DNA of 64,000 nucleotides from assembly GCA_964245825.1 (NCBI GenBank), contig CAXTNT010000012.1:1-64000 (forward strand). Reading direction: 5' to 3'. Below the pieces are notes generated by a model. The model was given only the letters and a program-made list of their open reading frames with translations. It searched no databases and had not been told where the DNA came from. Origin of the DNA: CAJCIY01 sp964245825. Lineage in GTDB: Bacteria; Actinomycetota; Actinomycetes; Mycobacteriales; CAJCIY01. Below, in pieces: positions 34,501 through 42,637 of the stretch; position 1 is the stretch's first letter; each line of letters opens with the position of its first letter. The translations under genes and the position numbers were made by a program.

Positions 34501-34887
34501 GTGGTGTGCGATGCGTCGGCGGTGGTGGCGCTGCTCCTCGACGGGGGCGCCGACGGTCAATGGGCCGCCGCCCGGCTCACCGGCGCAGACCTGGCAGCCC
34601 CGAGCCTGTTCGCGTACGAGTGCAGCAACATCGTGCGGCGACACGAGTTCGCCGGCCTCGTCAGCGCCGACCAGGCGGCGCAGGCACATGCGGACCTGCT
34701 CGACCTTCCCGTCGAACAGTGGCCGTACGAGCTACTTGCGACCCGGGTGTGGGAGCTGCGCTCGAACCTCTCGAGCTATGACGCCAGCTCCGTCGCGCTC
34801 GCGGAGCTGACGGGCTCGCCCCTGGTCACGCTCGACGGTCGCATCGGCCGCGCCCCCGGCCTGCGCTGCCACGTCGAGACTCCCTGA
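34501..34887 (+). CDS. Second PIN-domain protein, orphan VapC-like
   Basis: 128 residues. PIN acids: VCDASAVVALLLDG (Asp near residue 4), FAYECSNIVRRHEF (Glu), SYDASSVALAELTGSPLVTLDGRI (two Asp). GTG start with GAGGGGG 8 bases upstream. There is no intact antitoxin frame in the 100 bases before it, nor after it before mqnA, so it may be an orphan or depend on an antitoxin elsewhere. Divergent from the Phd/PIN pair. Confidence 0.82.
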   Translation: MVCDASAVVALLLDGGADGQWAAARLTGADLAAPSLFAYECSNIVRRHEFAGLVSADQAAQAHADLLDLPVEQWPYELLATRVWELRSNLSSYDASSVALAELTGSPLVTLDGRIGRAPGLRCHVETP

Positions 34888-34945
34888 CGGGGCCGGCGGG
34901 CCGCGACCCAGACCGGTCCCGCAGGCGGTGCCGCCACGGGCGGAA

Positions 34946-34951
34946 TAGCCT
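34946..34951 (+). promoter_or_regulatory. -10 element TAGCCT of mqnA
   Basis: TAGCCT lies 7 bases before the ATG at 34959; leaderless spacing with no ribosome binding site. Confidence 0.45.
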
Positions 34952-34958
34952 GTGCCAC

Positions 34959-35813
34959 ATGGAATCTCGCCCGCCCGCATCCGGTGACAGCCGGCCACGG
35001 GTAGGCCACATCCAGTACCTCAACTGCCTGCCCCTGTACGACGGCCTCGTCCGCTCCGGTGCGCTGCTCGACGTCGAGCTGCACAAGGACACGCCCGACC
35101 GCCTCAACGACGCGCTGATCGCGGGCGAGCTGGACATCGGCCCGATCTCGCTGCTGCCCGCCCTGCAGCACGCGGACGAGCTGGCCGTACTGCCCGGCAT
35201 CGCCGTCGGTTCCGACGGCCCGGTGCTGTCTGTCGCGATGGTCTCCCCGTACGCCCCGGACGAGCTCGAGGGCCGGCTGGTCGCGCTCGGCTCGCAGTCC
35301 CGGACCTCGGTCCTGCTGGTCCGGCTGCTGCTCGAGCAGCGGTACGGGGTGCACGCCCGCTTCGAGACCATGCCGCCGGACGTGACCACGATGCTGCTGG
35401 AGGCCGACGCGGCCGTGGTCATCGGCGACGTCGCGCTCCGCGCGACGGACGACCCACGCGGTCTGCGGGTGCTGGACCTCGGTGCCGCGTGGAAGGAGTG
35501 GACGGGGCTGCCGATGGTCTTCGCGGTCTGGGCCGCACGCCGCGAGTACCTCGAGGCCCACCCGGGGCTGGTCAAGGACGTGCACAGGGCGTTCACCCGC
35601 AGCCTCGCCGACTCGCTGTCGCAGGTGGCGGCGGTCGCCGCGCGGGCCGCACGCTGGGAGACCTTCTCCGCGGCGACGCTGGCCACGTACTTCCGGACGC
35701 TCGACTTTTCGCTCGGCCCACGTCAGCTCGAGGGCGTGGCCGCCTTCGCCGACCGGGCCGCGGCCGCGGGGGAGCTGCCCGCGGGGCGCCGGCTCACGCT
35801 CGCAGCGATCTGA
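34959..35813 (+). CDS. mqnA: Chorismate dehydratase
   Basis: 284 residues, periplasmic-binding-protein fold of the MqnA/MqnD family. Seen are RVGHIQYLNCLPLYDGL, DRLNDALIAGELDIGPISLLPAL, LGSQSRTSVLLVRLLLEQ and FETMPPDVTTMLLEADAAVVIGD. It removes water from chorismate to give 3-[(1-carboxyvinyl)oxy]benzoate, the entry to the futalosine route. Sequence blocks favour MqnA over its relative MqnD. It opens a cluster with mqnC. Confidence 0.92.
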   Translation: MESRPPASGDSRPRVGHIQYLNCLPLYDGLVRSGALLDVELHKDTPDRLNDALIAGELDIGPISLLPALQHADELAVLPGIAVGSDGPVLSVAMVSPYAPDELEGRLVALGSQSRTSVLLVRLLLEQRYGVHARFETMPPDVTTMLLEADAAVVIGDVALRATDDPRGLRVLDLGAAWKEWTGLPMVFAVWAARREYLEAHPGLVKDVHRAFTRSLADSLSQVAAVAARAARWETFSAATLATYFRTLDFSLGPRQLEGVAAFADRAAAAGELPAGRRLTLAAI

Positions 35814-35885
35814 TCGTTCGCGGCTCGTTCCCGGGTCGCCGAGAGCCGGCCAAGTCGGCAGCGCGCCGAGCAGAGCAGGGGTCCG

Positions 35886-35891
35886 TACCAT
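35886..35891 (+). promoter_or_regulatory. -10 element TACCAT of mqnC
   Basis: TACCAT lies 7 bases before the ATG at 35899; leaderless spacing. The 85-base gap after mqnA fits a separate promoter. Confidence 0.45.
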
Positions 35892-35898
35892 CCACGCT

Positions 35899-37047
35899 AT
35901 GCAGAAGCTCCTCGACCGGGCCGCCGATGGTGGGCGCATCAGCGCCGAGGAGGCACTGGAGCTCTACGTGCACGCGCCGTTCCATGCGCTCGGGCGGGCG
36001 GCCGACTACCGTCGTCGCGCGCTCTACGGCGACATCGCGCACATCGCCACGTACATCATCGACCGGAACATCAACTACACCAACGTCTGCGTGACGGCGT
36101 GCAAGTTCTGCGCGTTCTACCGGGCTCCCAAGCACGCCGAGGGCTGGACCCGCTCCTACGACGAGCTGGTCGAGCGCTCGCGTGAGGCCGCGGCGCTCGG
36201 CGCGACGCAGATCATGCTGCAGGGCGGGCACAATCCCGACTTCGGCATCGAGTGGTACGAGGGCGCCTTCGCCGCGATCAAGGCCGCCGAGCCCTCGCTG
36301 GCCCTGCACTCCCTCGGTGCCTCCGAGGTCGTGCACATCGGCCGGGTGTCGGGTCTTCCGCACGACGAGGTGATCCGGCGCCTGCACGCGGCGGGGCTCG
36401 ACTCCTTCGCCGGCGCTGGCGCGGAGATCCTCACCGAACGGCCGCGGCACGAGATCGCGCCGCTGAAGGAGTCCGGTGCCACCTGGCTGTCGGTGATGGA
36501 GACGGCGCACGGTCTGGGCGTCGAGTCGACGGCCACCTTCATGATGGGCACCGGCGAGACCAACGCCGAGCGCATCGAGCACCTGCGCATGGTCCGCGAC
36601 GTGCAGGACCGCACGGGTGGGTTCCGGTCATTCATCCCGTGGACGTACCAGCCGGAGAACAACCACCTGCGCGGCCGGACCCAGGCCACCACGATGGAGT
36701 ACCTGCGACTGGTCGCGGTCGCCCGCCTGTTCCTCGACAACGTCCGGCACCTGCAGGGCTCGTGGCTGACGACGGGCAAGGAGGTCGGCCAGCTGACCCT
36801 GCACCTGGGCGCCGACGACCTGGGTTCGGTGATGCTCGAGGAGAACGTGGTGTCCTCGGCGGGTGCCCGGCACCGCACCAACCGCGGCGAGCTGATCCAC
36901 CTGATCCGCACGGCCGGGCGTACGCCGGCCCAGCGCGACACCCTCTACCGCCACCTCGTCGTCCACGCCGACCCGGCGCTGGACCCGGTCGACGACGGCG
37001 TGGTCTCGCACCTGTCCTCGACCGCGCTCCAGCTCCTCGACGCCTGA
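35899..37047 (+). CDS. mqnC: Cyclic dehypoxanthinyl futalosine synthase (radical SAM)
   Basis: 382 residues. Radical SAM motif CVTACKFCAFYR (about residues 57-64). It closes the ring of dehypoxanthine futalosine. Group blocks: QIMLQGGHNPDFGIEWY, GLDSFAGAGAEILTERPR, ESTATFMMGTGETNAERIEHL and FIPWTYQPENNHL. Told from MqnE by PWTYQPENNHL and from CofG/CofH by context. ATG chosen as the first start after the -10. Confidence 0.94.
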   Translation: MQKLLDRAADGGRISAEEALELYVHAPFHALGRAADYRRRALYGDIAHIATYIIDRNINYTNVCVTACKFCAFYRAPKHAEGWTRSYDELVERSREAAALGATQIMLQGGHNPDFGIEWYEGAFAAIKAAEPSLALHSLGASEVVHIGRVSGLPHDEVIRRLHAAGLDSFAGAGAEILTERPRHEIAPLKESGATWLSVMETAHGLGVESTATFMMGTGETNAERIEHLRMVRDVQDRTGGFRSFIPWTYQPENNHLRGRTQATTMEYLRLVAVARLFLDNVRHLQGSWLTTGKEVGQLTLHLGADDLGSVMLEENVVSSAGARHRTNRGELIHLIRTAGRTPAQRDTLYRHLVVHADPALDPVDDGVVSHLSSTALQLLDA

Positions 37048-37103
37048 ACCGTCGCCAGCCCCTGCCTGCGCCGCTCCTGCACCCGTACCGCTCCCGTACT
37101 CCC

Positions 37104-37153
37104 GATCAGTCAGAGTGTGGCGTCGCTGGAGCGACGCGAGAGTCTGACTGATC
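37104..37153. repeat. 50-bp nested hairpin repeat, copy B
   Basis: Exactly 50 bp. Outer arms GATCAGTCAGA / TCTGACTGATC pair perfectly over 11 bp; inner arms CGTCGC / GCGACG pair perfectly. It lies 57 bases after mqnC and 58 bases beyond the 3' end of the convergent gene, where it could act as a terminator. Confidence 0.9.
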
Positions 37154-37210
37154 GGGGAAAAGAAGCGACGCAGGGAAGCTGGCGCCGCGACGCCGGGGAG
37201 CTGGCGCCGG

Positions 37211-38101
37211 CTAGGCGGCGAGTGCCTGCCGCAGCTGGCGGACGACGTGTGGGTCGTCGCCGACGATCGCGACGCTCGGGAAGCGCAGCAAGGGTTCGCC
37301 CACGAGGAGCAGGTCGTTGCTGCGGCGCATGTCGTCCCAGTAGCTGCCGACGGCTAGGTGCAGCGCGCCGTCGATTTCGCGGACGCGCCGCCCCGACCGC
37401 GAACGCAGCGTGGCATCGAGGTACCTCCGCCGACCGGCCGCGTCGCGGCGTACCTCCTGGAGCACGGGCCGGCCGAAGCGGTGCCGCCGGCAGAAGCTCA
37501 GGAAGTCCAGCTCGCTCACGGCCTGGGCGCCGCCGGCCATGTCACGCACCGCGGTCAGCAGCAAGCGACGGTGGCGCAGGCGAAGGCATGCCAGCAGTTC
37601 GCGCTCCAGCTGCTCAGGTCGCGCCAGACCCTGCTGGACGGTGGCGGCTAGGACGCCGCAGGCCGTCCGCGGTGAGGAGGACCAGCCGGCGGCGTCGACG
37701 GCGCTCCGGGCGGCGGAGGTGCGGGGCACCGATCCGGCAGCGACGACGACCGCGAAGGTCCGTCGGGACTCGTGCAGCCGTACGCGCAGGGTGCCGAAGC
37801 TCGGTGGTCGAGCTCCGCGGGGCACGACGACGTGTATCTCCGGACGGTCCCACCCGTGCAGGCCCCCTTCGCCGAGTGCCGTCCAGGCGGCCAGGGCGGC
37901 GTCCGGCCCTGCGGTCAGTACCGCTGCGGCCCGACGCTGGCGCTCTGGCAGCGGCCCGTTGTGGAGCGCGACGACCGTGGAGGTGACGGCCTGCCATCGA
38001 TTGGCGTCGAGCTGCGCGCGTACCGCGGACTCCGTCCAGCCGGCCGCGTAGAGCGACTCGCGCCGCAGGACGTCAGAGCGGTGGGGCGGATGGGAGGTCA
38101 C
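37211..38101 (-). CDS. Hypothetical protein, probable DUF559/endonuclease-like fold with AbiEi-like N-terminus
   Basis: 296 residues. The first 60 (SDVLRRESLYAAGWTESAVRAQL, RWQAVTSTVVALHNGPL) look like the short winged helix found in AbiEi-type antitoxins and related actinobacterial proteins. The C-terminal 100 (LQEVRRDAAGRRRYLDATLR, REIDGALHLAVGSYWDDMRR, RFPSVAIVGD) fit the restriction-endonuclease-like end of such proteins, with Asp at YLDA and Glu/Asp at REIDG. No function is known. GTG start chosen by where the homologous part begins. Divergent from the MqnX-type gene. Confidence 0.65.
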   Translation of the reverse strand: MTSHPPHRSDVLRRESLYAAGWTESAVRAQLDANRWQAVTSTVVALHNGPLPERQRRAAAVLTAGPDAALAAWTALGEGGLHGWDRPEIHVVVPRGARPPSFGTLRVRLHESRRTFAVVVAAGSVPRTSAARSAVDAAGWSSSPRTACGVLAATVQQGLARPEQLERELLACLRLRHRRLLLTAVRDMAGGAQAVSELDFLSFCRRHRFGRPVLQEVRRDAAGRRRYLDATLRSRSGRRVREIDGALHLAVGSYWDDMRRSNDLLLVGEPLLRFPSVAIVGDDPHVVRQLRQALAA

Positions 38102-38208
38102 CGACGCAGCGTCGCGCTGTCGACCGTGCCCCGGATCGCGGTGTCCACAGGCCCCGCTCCAGACAGGTGTCTGGCATCGTGAGCTGGCGGGGGCCGTGGT
38201 CTTCGCCG

Positions 38209-38258
38209 GATCAGTCAGGGTGTGGCGTCGCTCGGGCGACGGTGGGCTCTGACTGATC
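38209..38258. repeat. 50-bp nested hairpin repeat, copy C
   Basis: Exactly 50 bp. Outer arms GATCAGTCAG / CTGACTGATC perfect over 10 bp; inner arms GTCGC / GCGAC perfect. Unlike copy B it sits between divergent genes, 36 bases before the MqnX-type start, so a promoter or leader role is possible. Confidence 0.9.
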
Positions 38259-38294
38259 GGCATGGGCGGGGCGGGGGTACGGGAGGATCGGCGG

Positions 38295-39575
38295 GTGACC
38301 GGGACGATCCACCGCGCGCAGTGGGTGCTGCCCATGACCGGGCCGCCGATCGCCGATGGTGAGGTCGCGGTGGCCGGCGGCGTCGTGGTGGCGGTCGGCC
38401 GCGACCTCGCGAGATCGCCTGCGGTGCAGGGAAATGCGCACGACCAGCTCGAGGCGCAGGGGTTCGGGCCCGACCAACGGCTAGCGGTGCAGGGCTTTGC
38501 GTACGCCGACCATGACGGGGTCCTGATGCCGGGCCTGGTGAACGCCCACACCCACCTGGTCTACGGGCCGGCGTTCGCCGACCTGGCCACGAGCGGCCTG
38601 CCGTTCGACCAGTGGATCACCGAACTGCTGCCGCGCCGCCGCGCCATGACCGCCGCCGAGCTGGTCGAACAGGCCCGGGCAAGCGCCCTGCTCTGCCTGG
38701 CCCGCGGCACGACTGCGGTGGCCGATGTCGTCAGCCACGTCGACACGCTGCCGGTGCTCGCGGAGGTCGGCCTCGGCGGCGTCGCCTACTACGAGCTGGC
38801 GGGCGCCGACGGGGCGGTCTGGAGTGAACGCCGCGCCCGCTGGGAGTCCGAGCTCGCCGGGCACGGGACGGCGGGCATCTCCCCGCACACGCTCTACACC
38901 CTCGACGACGACGTGATCCGCGACCTCGTCGCCCTCGCGCGACGGGAGGGACGCCGCCTGCACCCACACCTGGCCGAGACCGTGAGCGAGTCGGAGTTCG
39001 TGCTCACCGGGACCGGCCCGTACGCGGCGCTCAACGAGCGGTTCGCGCTGGCCATGACCCTGGCCGGCGCGGGTGCTGGCCTGAGCCCGACGGCCCACCT
39101 CGACGCCCTCGGCGGGCTCGGCCCCGACGTCCACGTCGCGCACGGGGTGCACGTCGATGCGCAGGACCGGAAGACCCTGCGGCGCAACGACTCTGCGGTC
39201 GCTCTCTGCGCGCGGAGCAACGCCACCCTCGGGGCGGGCCGGGCCCCGGTGGCGGCCTACCGCGCCGAGGGCAACCCCGTCGCGGTCGGCACCGACTCGC
39301 TGGCGAGCAGCCCCGACCTCGACGTGCTGGCCGAGCTGCGAGCCCTCGAGCGGCTCGCCCGCGACCAGGGCAGCGACCCGACGGGCCTCGCCGAGTGGCT
39401 GGTCCGGGCCGCCACCATCGGCGGCGCGCACGCGCTCGGCATCGCCGCCGGCACCCTGACACCGAACGCGCGCGCGGACCTGGTCGTCGTGCAGGGTGAG
39501 GACTCCACCGACCCGTACGCGCAGGTGGTGCACGGCCGGGTCACCGCCACCTACCTGGCCGGCGCACGGGCATGA
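38295..39575 (+). CDS. mqnX: Amidohydrolase, probable aminofutalosine deaminase (MqnX-type)
   Basis: 426 residues, TIM-barrel amidohydrolase. Metal ligands: NAHTHLVYG (HxH, about 85), HPHLAE (about 225), VAHGVHV (about 280) and GTDSLAS (catalytic Asp, about 330). It would turn 6-amino-6-deoxyfutalosine into futalosine, linking mqnE to the rest. The call leans on context: mqnA, mqnC and mqnE nearby and menG-menJ just downstream; by sequence alone it could be another adenosine/guanine-type deaminase. GTG 38295 has GGAGG 8-9 bases upstream; an ATG at 38262 lies in the repeat-flanking region. Confidence 0.8.
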   Translation: MTGTIHRAQWVLPMTGPPIADGEVAVAGGVVVAVGRDLARSPAVQGNAHDQLEAQGFGPDQRLAVQGFAYADHDGVLMPGLVNAHTHLVYGPAFADLATSGLPFDQWITELLPRRRAMTAAELVEQARASALLCLARGTTAVADVVSHVDTLPVLAEVGLGGVAYYELAGADGAVWSERRARWESELAGHGTAGISPHTLYTLDDDVIRDLVALARREGRRLHPHLAETVSESEFVLTGTGPYAALNERFALAMTLAGAGAGLSPTAHLDALGGLGPDVHVAHGVHVDAQDRKTLRRNDSAVALCARSNATLGAGRAPVAAYRAEGNPVAVGTDSLASSPDLDVLAELRALERLARDQGSDPTGLAEWLVRAATIGGAHALGIAAGTLTPNARADLVVVQGEDSTDPYAQVVHGRVTATYLAGARA

Positions 39576-39608
39576 GCCGGCGGGCATCATGAGGATCGGG
39601 GCGCGATC

Positions 39609-40325
39609 GTGAGCCGGGCGTCGCTGGAGAAGCAGCCGCACGAGGTTGCGGCCATGTTCGACGCGGTGTCCCGCCGCTACGACCGCACCAACACGGTGCT
39701 GTCGGCGGGCCAGGACCGCCGCTGGCGTACCCACGTCACCGCGGCCCTGCGGCCGGTCCGGGGCGAGAAGGTGCTGGACCTCGCGGCCGGCACCGGCACC
39801 AGCACCGTCCCGTTCGTCCGCGCCGGCGCGTACGCGGTGCCGTGTGACTTCTCCCTCGGCATGCTCCGCGAGGGGCGCCGGCGCCAGCCCGCGTTGCCCT
39901 TCACCGCGGGCGACGCGCTCCACCTGCCGTTCGGCGACGGGGTCTTCGACGCGGTGACGATCTCCTTCGGGCTGCGCAACGTCGCCGACGTCCACGTCGC
40001 CCTGACCGAGCTGCTGCGGGTCACCCGCCCGGGTGGGCGCCTGGTCGTCTGCGAGTTCAGCCGGCCCACCTGGGCGCCGCTGCGCACGGTCTACGTCGAG
40101 TACCTGATGCGCGCCCTGCCCCGGGTGGCGACCGCGGTCAGCAGCGACCCCGGCTCGTACGTGTACCTCGCCGAGTCGATCCGGGCCTGGCCCGACCAGC
40201 GGGGGCTGGCGCAGGTGCTCGACGCCGCCGGCTGGGACGAGGTCTCCTGGCGCGACCTGTCCGGCGGGATCGTCGCGGTGCACCGCGCGACGAAGCCCGC
40301 CCCGCCCGTACGATCGGCAGCGTGA
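39609..40325 (+). CDS. menG: Demethylmenaquinone methyltransferase
   Basis: 238 residues, UbiE/MenG methyltransferase. Seen are VAAMFDAVSRRYDRTNTVLS (family signature), VLDLAAGTGTSTVPF (SAM loop), FTAGDALHLPFGDGVFDAVT and ISFGLRNVADV. Adds the ring methyl in the last step of menaquinone synthesis. GTG start; the stop overlaps menJ by 4 bases. Confidence 0.94.
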   Translation: MSRASLEKQPHEVAAMFDAVSRRYDRTNTVLSAGQDRRWRTHVTAALRPVRGEKVLDLAAGTGTSTVPFVRAGAYAVPCDFSLGMLREGRRRQPALPFTAGDALHLPFGDGVFDAVTISFGLRNVADVHVALTELLRVTRPGGRLVVCEFSRPTWAPLRTVYVEYLMRALPRVATAVSSDPGSYVYLAESIRAWPDQRGLAQVLDAAGWDEVSWRDLSGGIVAVHRATKPAPPVRSAA

Positions 40326-41572
40326 TCGCCGCGGACGACGCCGACGTCCTGGTCGTCGGAGCCGGCCCCGGCGGCTCGGCCGCCGCCTACCACCTGGCGA
40401 GCGCCGGCCTGAGCGTCGCGCTGCTGGAGAAGAGCGCGTTCCCGCGCGAGAAGGTCTGCGGCGACGGCCTCACTCCGCGGGCGGTGAAGAGCCTGGTCGC
40501 GATGGGCGTCGACACCAGCCCTGAGGCGGGCTGGATCCGCAACAAGGGCCTGCGCATCTTCGGCGGGGGGGTACGGCTGGAGCTGCCCTGGCCCGAGTTG
40601 GCGACGTACCCGGACTACGGGCTGGTACGGCCGCGGCTGGACTTCGACCACGTGCTGGCCAAGCGGGCGGTGGAGGTCGGCGCCACCCTCCACGAGCACA
40701 CCACCGTCACCGGCCCGGTCCTCGACGAGCGCACCGGTGCCGTCCGCGGCGTCACGACCAAGGACGGCCGGACCTTCCGCGCGCCGCTGGCCATCGCGGC
40801 CGACGGCGCCTCCGGCCGGCTCGCGCTGAGCCTCGGCATCGTCAAGCGCGACGACCGCCCGATGGGCGTCGCGGTCCGCCGCTACTACACGAGCCCCCGG
40901 CACGCCGACGACCATCTCGAGTCGTGGCTCGAGCTGCGCGCCCCCGACGGCAGCCTGCTGCCCGGCTACGGCTGGATCTTCGGCGTGGGTGACGGCACCT
41001 CGAACGTCGGCCTCGGGATCCTCAACACCACCAGCGCCTTCCAGCACACGGACTACCGGCGGCTGCTCGATTCCTGGCTTGCCGCGATGCCCGCCGAGTG
41101 GGGGTACGTCGAGTCCAACGCCACCGGCCCGATGCGCGGCGGCGCCCTGCCGATGGGCTTCAACCGCACTCCGCACTACCGCAGCGGCCTGCTGCTCGTC
41201 GGCGATGCCGGCGGCGCGGTGAACCCCTTCAACGGCGAGGGCATCGCGTACGCGATGGAGTCCGGCGCGCTGGCTGCGGAGGTCGTCGCCCAGGCCCTCG
41301 CCCGCGCCGAGGGTCCGGGCCGGGAGAAGGTGCTCGCGTCCTACCCGGCGCGGATGAGCCAGACCTACGGCGGCTACTACACGCTCGGCCGGCTCTTCGT
41401 GACCGCGATCGGGCACCCGCAGGTGATGCGGGCCGCGACGAGGTACGGGCTCTCGCGCCCCACCCTGATGCGCTTCACGCTGAAGCTGCTCGCGAACCTG
41501 ACCGACCCGGCGGGTGGCGACGCCATGGACCGGCTCATCAACGGCCTGAGCAGGCTGGCGCCGGCTGCCTGA
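40322..41572 (+). CDS. menJ: Geranylgeranyl reductase family flavoprotein (menaquinone reductase MenJ-like)
   Basis: 416 residues. FAD-binding VLVVGAGPGGSAAAYHLASAG at the N-terminus, KVCGDGLTPRAV, and the second FAD block LLVGDAGGAVNPFNGEGIAYA. Mycobacterial MenJ saturates one isoprene unit of menaquinone; coupling to menG favours that role over carotenoid or archaeal-lipid-type reduction. TACGAT 7 bases before its GTG may give an extra promoter. Confidence 0.87.
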   Translation: MIAADDADVLVVGAGPGGSAAAYHLASAGLSVALLEKSAFPREKVCGDGLTPRAVKSLVAMGVDTSPEAGWIRNKGLRIFGGGVRLELPWPELATYPDYGLVRPRLDFDHVLAKRAVEVGATLHEHTTVTGPVLDERTGAVRGVTTKDGRTFRAPLAIAADGASGRLALSLGIVKRDDRPMGVAVRRYYTSPRHADDHLESWLELRAPDGSLLPGYGWIFGVGDGTSNVGLGILNTTSAFQHTDYRRLLDSWLAAMPAEWGYVESNATGPMRGGALPMGFNRTPHYRSGLLLVGDAGGAVNPFNGEGIAYAMESGALAAEVVAQALARAEGPGREKVLASYPARMSQTYGGYYTLGRLFVTAIGHPQVMRAATRYGLSRPTLMRFTLKLLANLTDPAGGDAMDRLINGLSRLAPAA

Positions 41573-41579
41573 GGGCGCG

Positions 41580-41594
41580 CGGGGCTGCGCCCCG
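41580..41594. terminator. Hairpin after menJ
   Basis: CGGGGC / GCCCCG pair over 6 bp around TGC, 7 bases after the menJ stop. No T-run. It would separate the menaquinone genes from the nuo operon. Confidence 0.45.
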
Positions 41595-41652
41595 GCGAGA
41601 AGCGCGACCCGTCCGCCGCTAGGCTCAACCACCGGCGTGTCCCGCGGTGTCG

Positions 41653-41669
41653 GGGTGTGCCGCGCACCC
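41653..41669. promoter_or_regulatory. Dyad in the nuo leader
   Basis: GGGTGTGC-C-GCGCACCC, 7 of 8 arm pairs symmetrical, about 50 bases before nuoA. It does not match the Rex consensus. A TAGGCT at 41620-41625 upstream could be the -10 of the operon. Operator or RNA hairpin; weak. Confidence 0.3.
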
Positions 41670-41720
41670 GGTCAACGAGCGGCCGGGCGTCCCCGTTCCC
41701 GGCGTGAAGGCAGGTGCGGC

Positions 41721-42080
41721 ATGGTCACGGAGTACGTGCCACTGCTGGCGCTGTTCATCCTGGCCCTGGTCTTCGCCGGCGGGTCGGTCGTCACCGGAGC
41801 GCTGGTCGGTCCGCGCCGCTGGAACCGCGCCAAGCTCGACGCGTACGAGTGCGGCATCGAGCCGGCCCCGCAGTCGGGCCCCGGCCGCTTCCCGGTCAAG
41901 TACTACCTGACGGCGATGCTCTTCATCGTCTTCGACATCGAGATCATCTTTCTCTACCCGTGGGCCGTGACGTTCGACTTCCTCGGCGTCTTCGGGCTGG
42001 TGGAGATGCTGGTGTTCATCCTCACCGTCTTCGTCGCGTACGCGTACGTCTGGCGCCGGGGAGGCCTGGAATGGGACTAG
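41721..42080 (+). CDS. nuoA: NADH-quinone oxidoreductase subunit A
   Basis: 119 residues, three membrane helices. The loop between helices 1 and 2 has the switch-region Cys in YECGIEPAPQSGPGRFPVKYY, and the second helix MLFIVFDIEIIFLYPW is the family signature. First gene of nuoA-N. ATG preceded by AAGGCAGG at 7-8 bases. Overlaps nuoB by 10 bases. Confidence 0.97.
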   Translation: MVTEYVPLLALFILALVFAGGSVVTGALVGPRRWNRAKLDAYECGIEPAPQSGPGRFPVKYYLTAMLFIVFDIEIIFLYPWAVTFDFLGVFGLVEMLVFILTVFVAYAYVWRRGGLEWD

Positions 42081-42637
42081 AGGAGAACCTGCCGAGCGGG
42101 GTGCTGCTCAGCACGCTGGAGGGCTTCACCAACTGGGCGCGCACGTCGTCGCTGTGGCCGGCGACCTTCGGTCTGGCCTGCTGTGCCATCGAGATGATGA
42201 CCACTGGCGCCGGCCGCTACGACCTCGCCCGGTTCGGCATGGAGGTCTTCCGCCCCTCGCCGCGGCAGGCCGACCTGATGATCGTCGCGGGCCGGGTCAG
42301 CCAGAAGATGGCGCCGGTGCTGCGGCAGATCTACGACCAGATGGCCGAGCCGAAGTGGGTCATCGCGATGGGCGTGTGCGCCAGCAGCGGCGGCATGTTC
42401 AACAACTACGCCATCGTGCAGGGCGTCGACCACGTGGTGCCGGTGGACATGTACCTGCCCGGCTGCCCGCCGCGGCCCGAGATGCTGATGGACGCCATCC
42501 TCAAGCTGCACGAGAAGATCCGGCACGAGAAGATCGACGCCCGGACGACGCTGCTGGCCGAGGCCAAGGCGCGCCGGACCCAGCGCGAGGACGCCCGCGC
42601 CGAGACCGCCCACGACGTGATCGCGAGCCACGCGTGA
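42071..42637 (+). CDS. nuoB: NADH-quinone oxidoreductase subunit B
   Basis: 188 residues. Ligands of the terminal [4Fe-4S] cluster N2 are the paired Cys in GLACCAIEMM, GVCASSGGMF and LPGCPPRPE. Passes electrons to menaquinone at the membrane joint of complex I. The C-terminal 40 residues are charged and extend beyond the core fold. Confidence 0.98.
   Translation: MGLEENLPSGVLLSTLEGFTNWARTSSLWPATFGLACCAIEMMTTGAGRYDLARFGMEVFRPSPRQADLMIVAGRVSQKMAPVLRQIYDQMAEPKWVIAMGVCASSGGMFNNYAIVQGVDHVVPVDMYLPGCPPRPEMLMDAILKLHEKIRHEKIDARTTLLAEAKARRTQREDARAETAHDVIASHA

Noticed and set aside
41573..41720. Rex operator upstream of nuoA
   Set aside because: GTGAAGGCAGG has only one half-site; no TTCAC arm at the right spacing.
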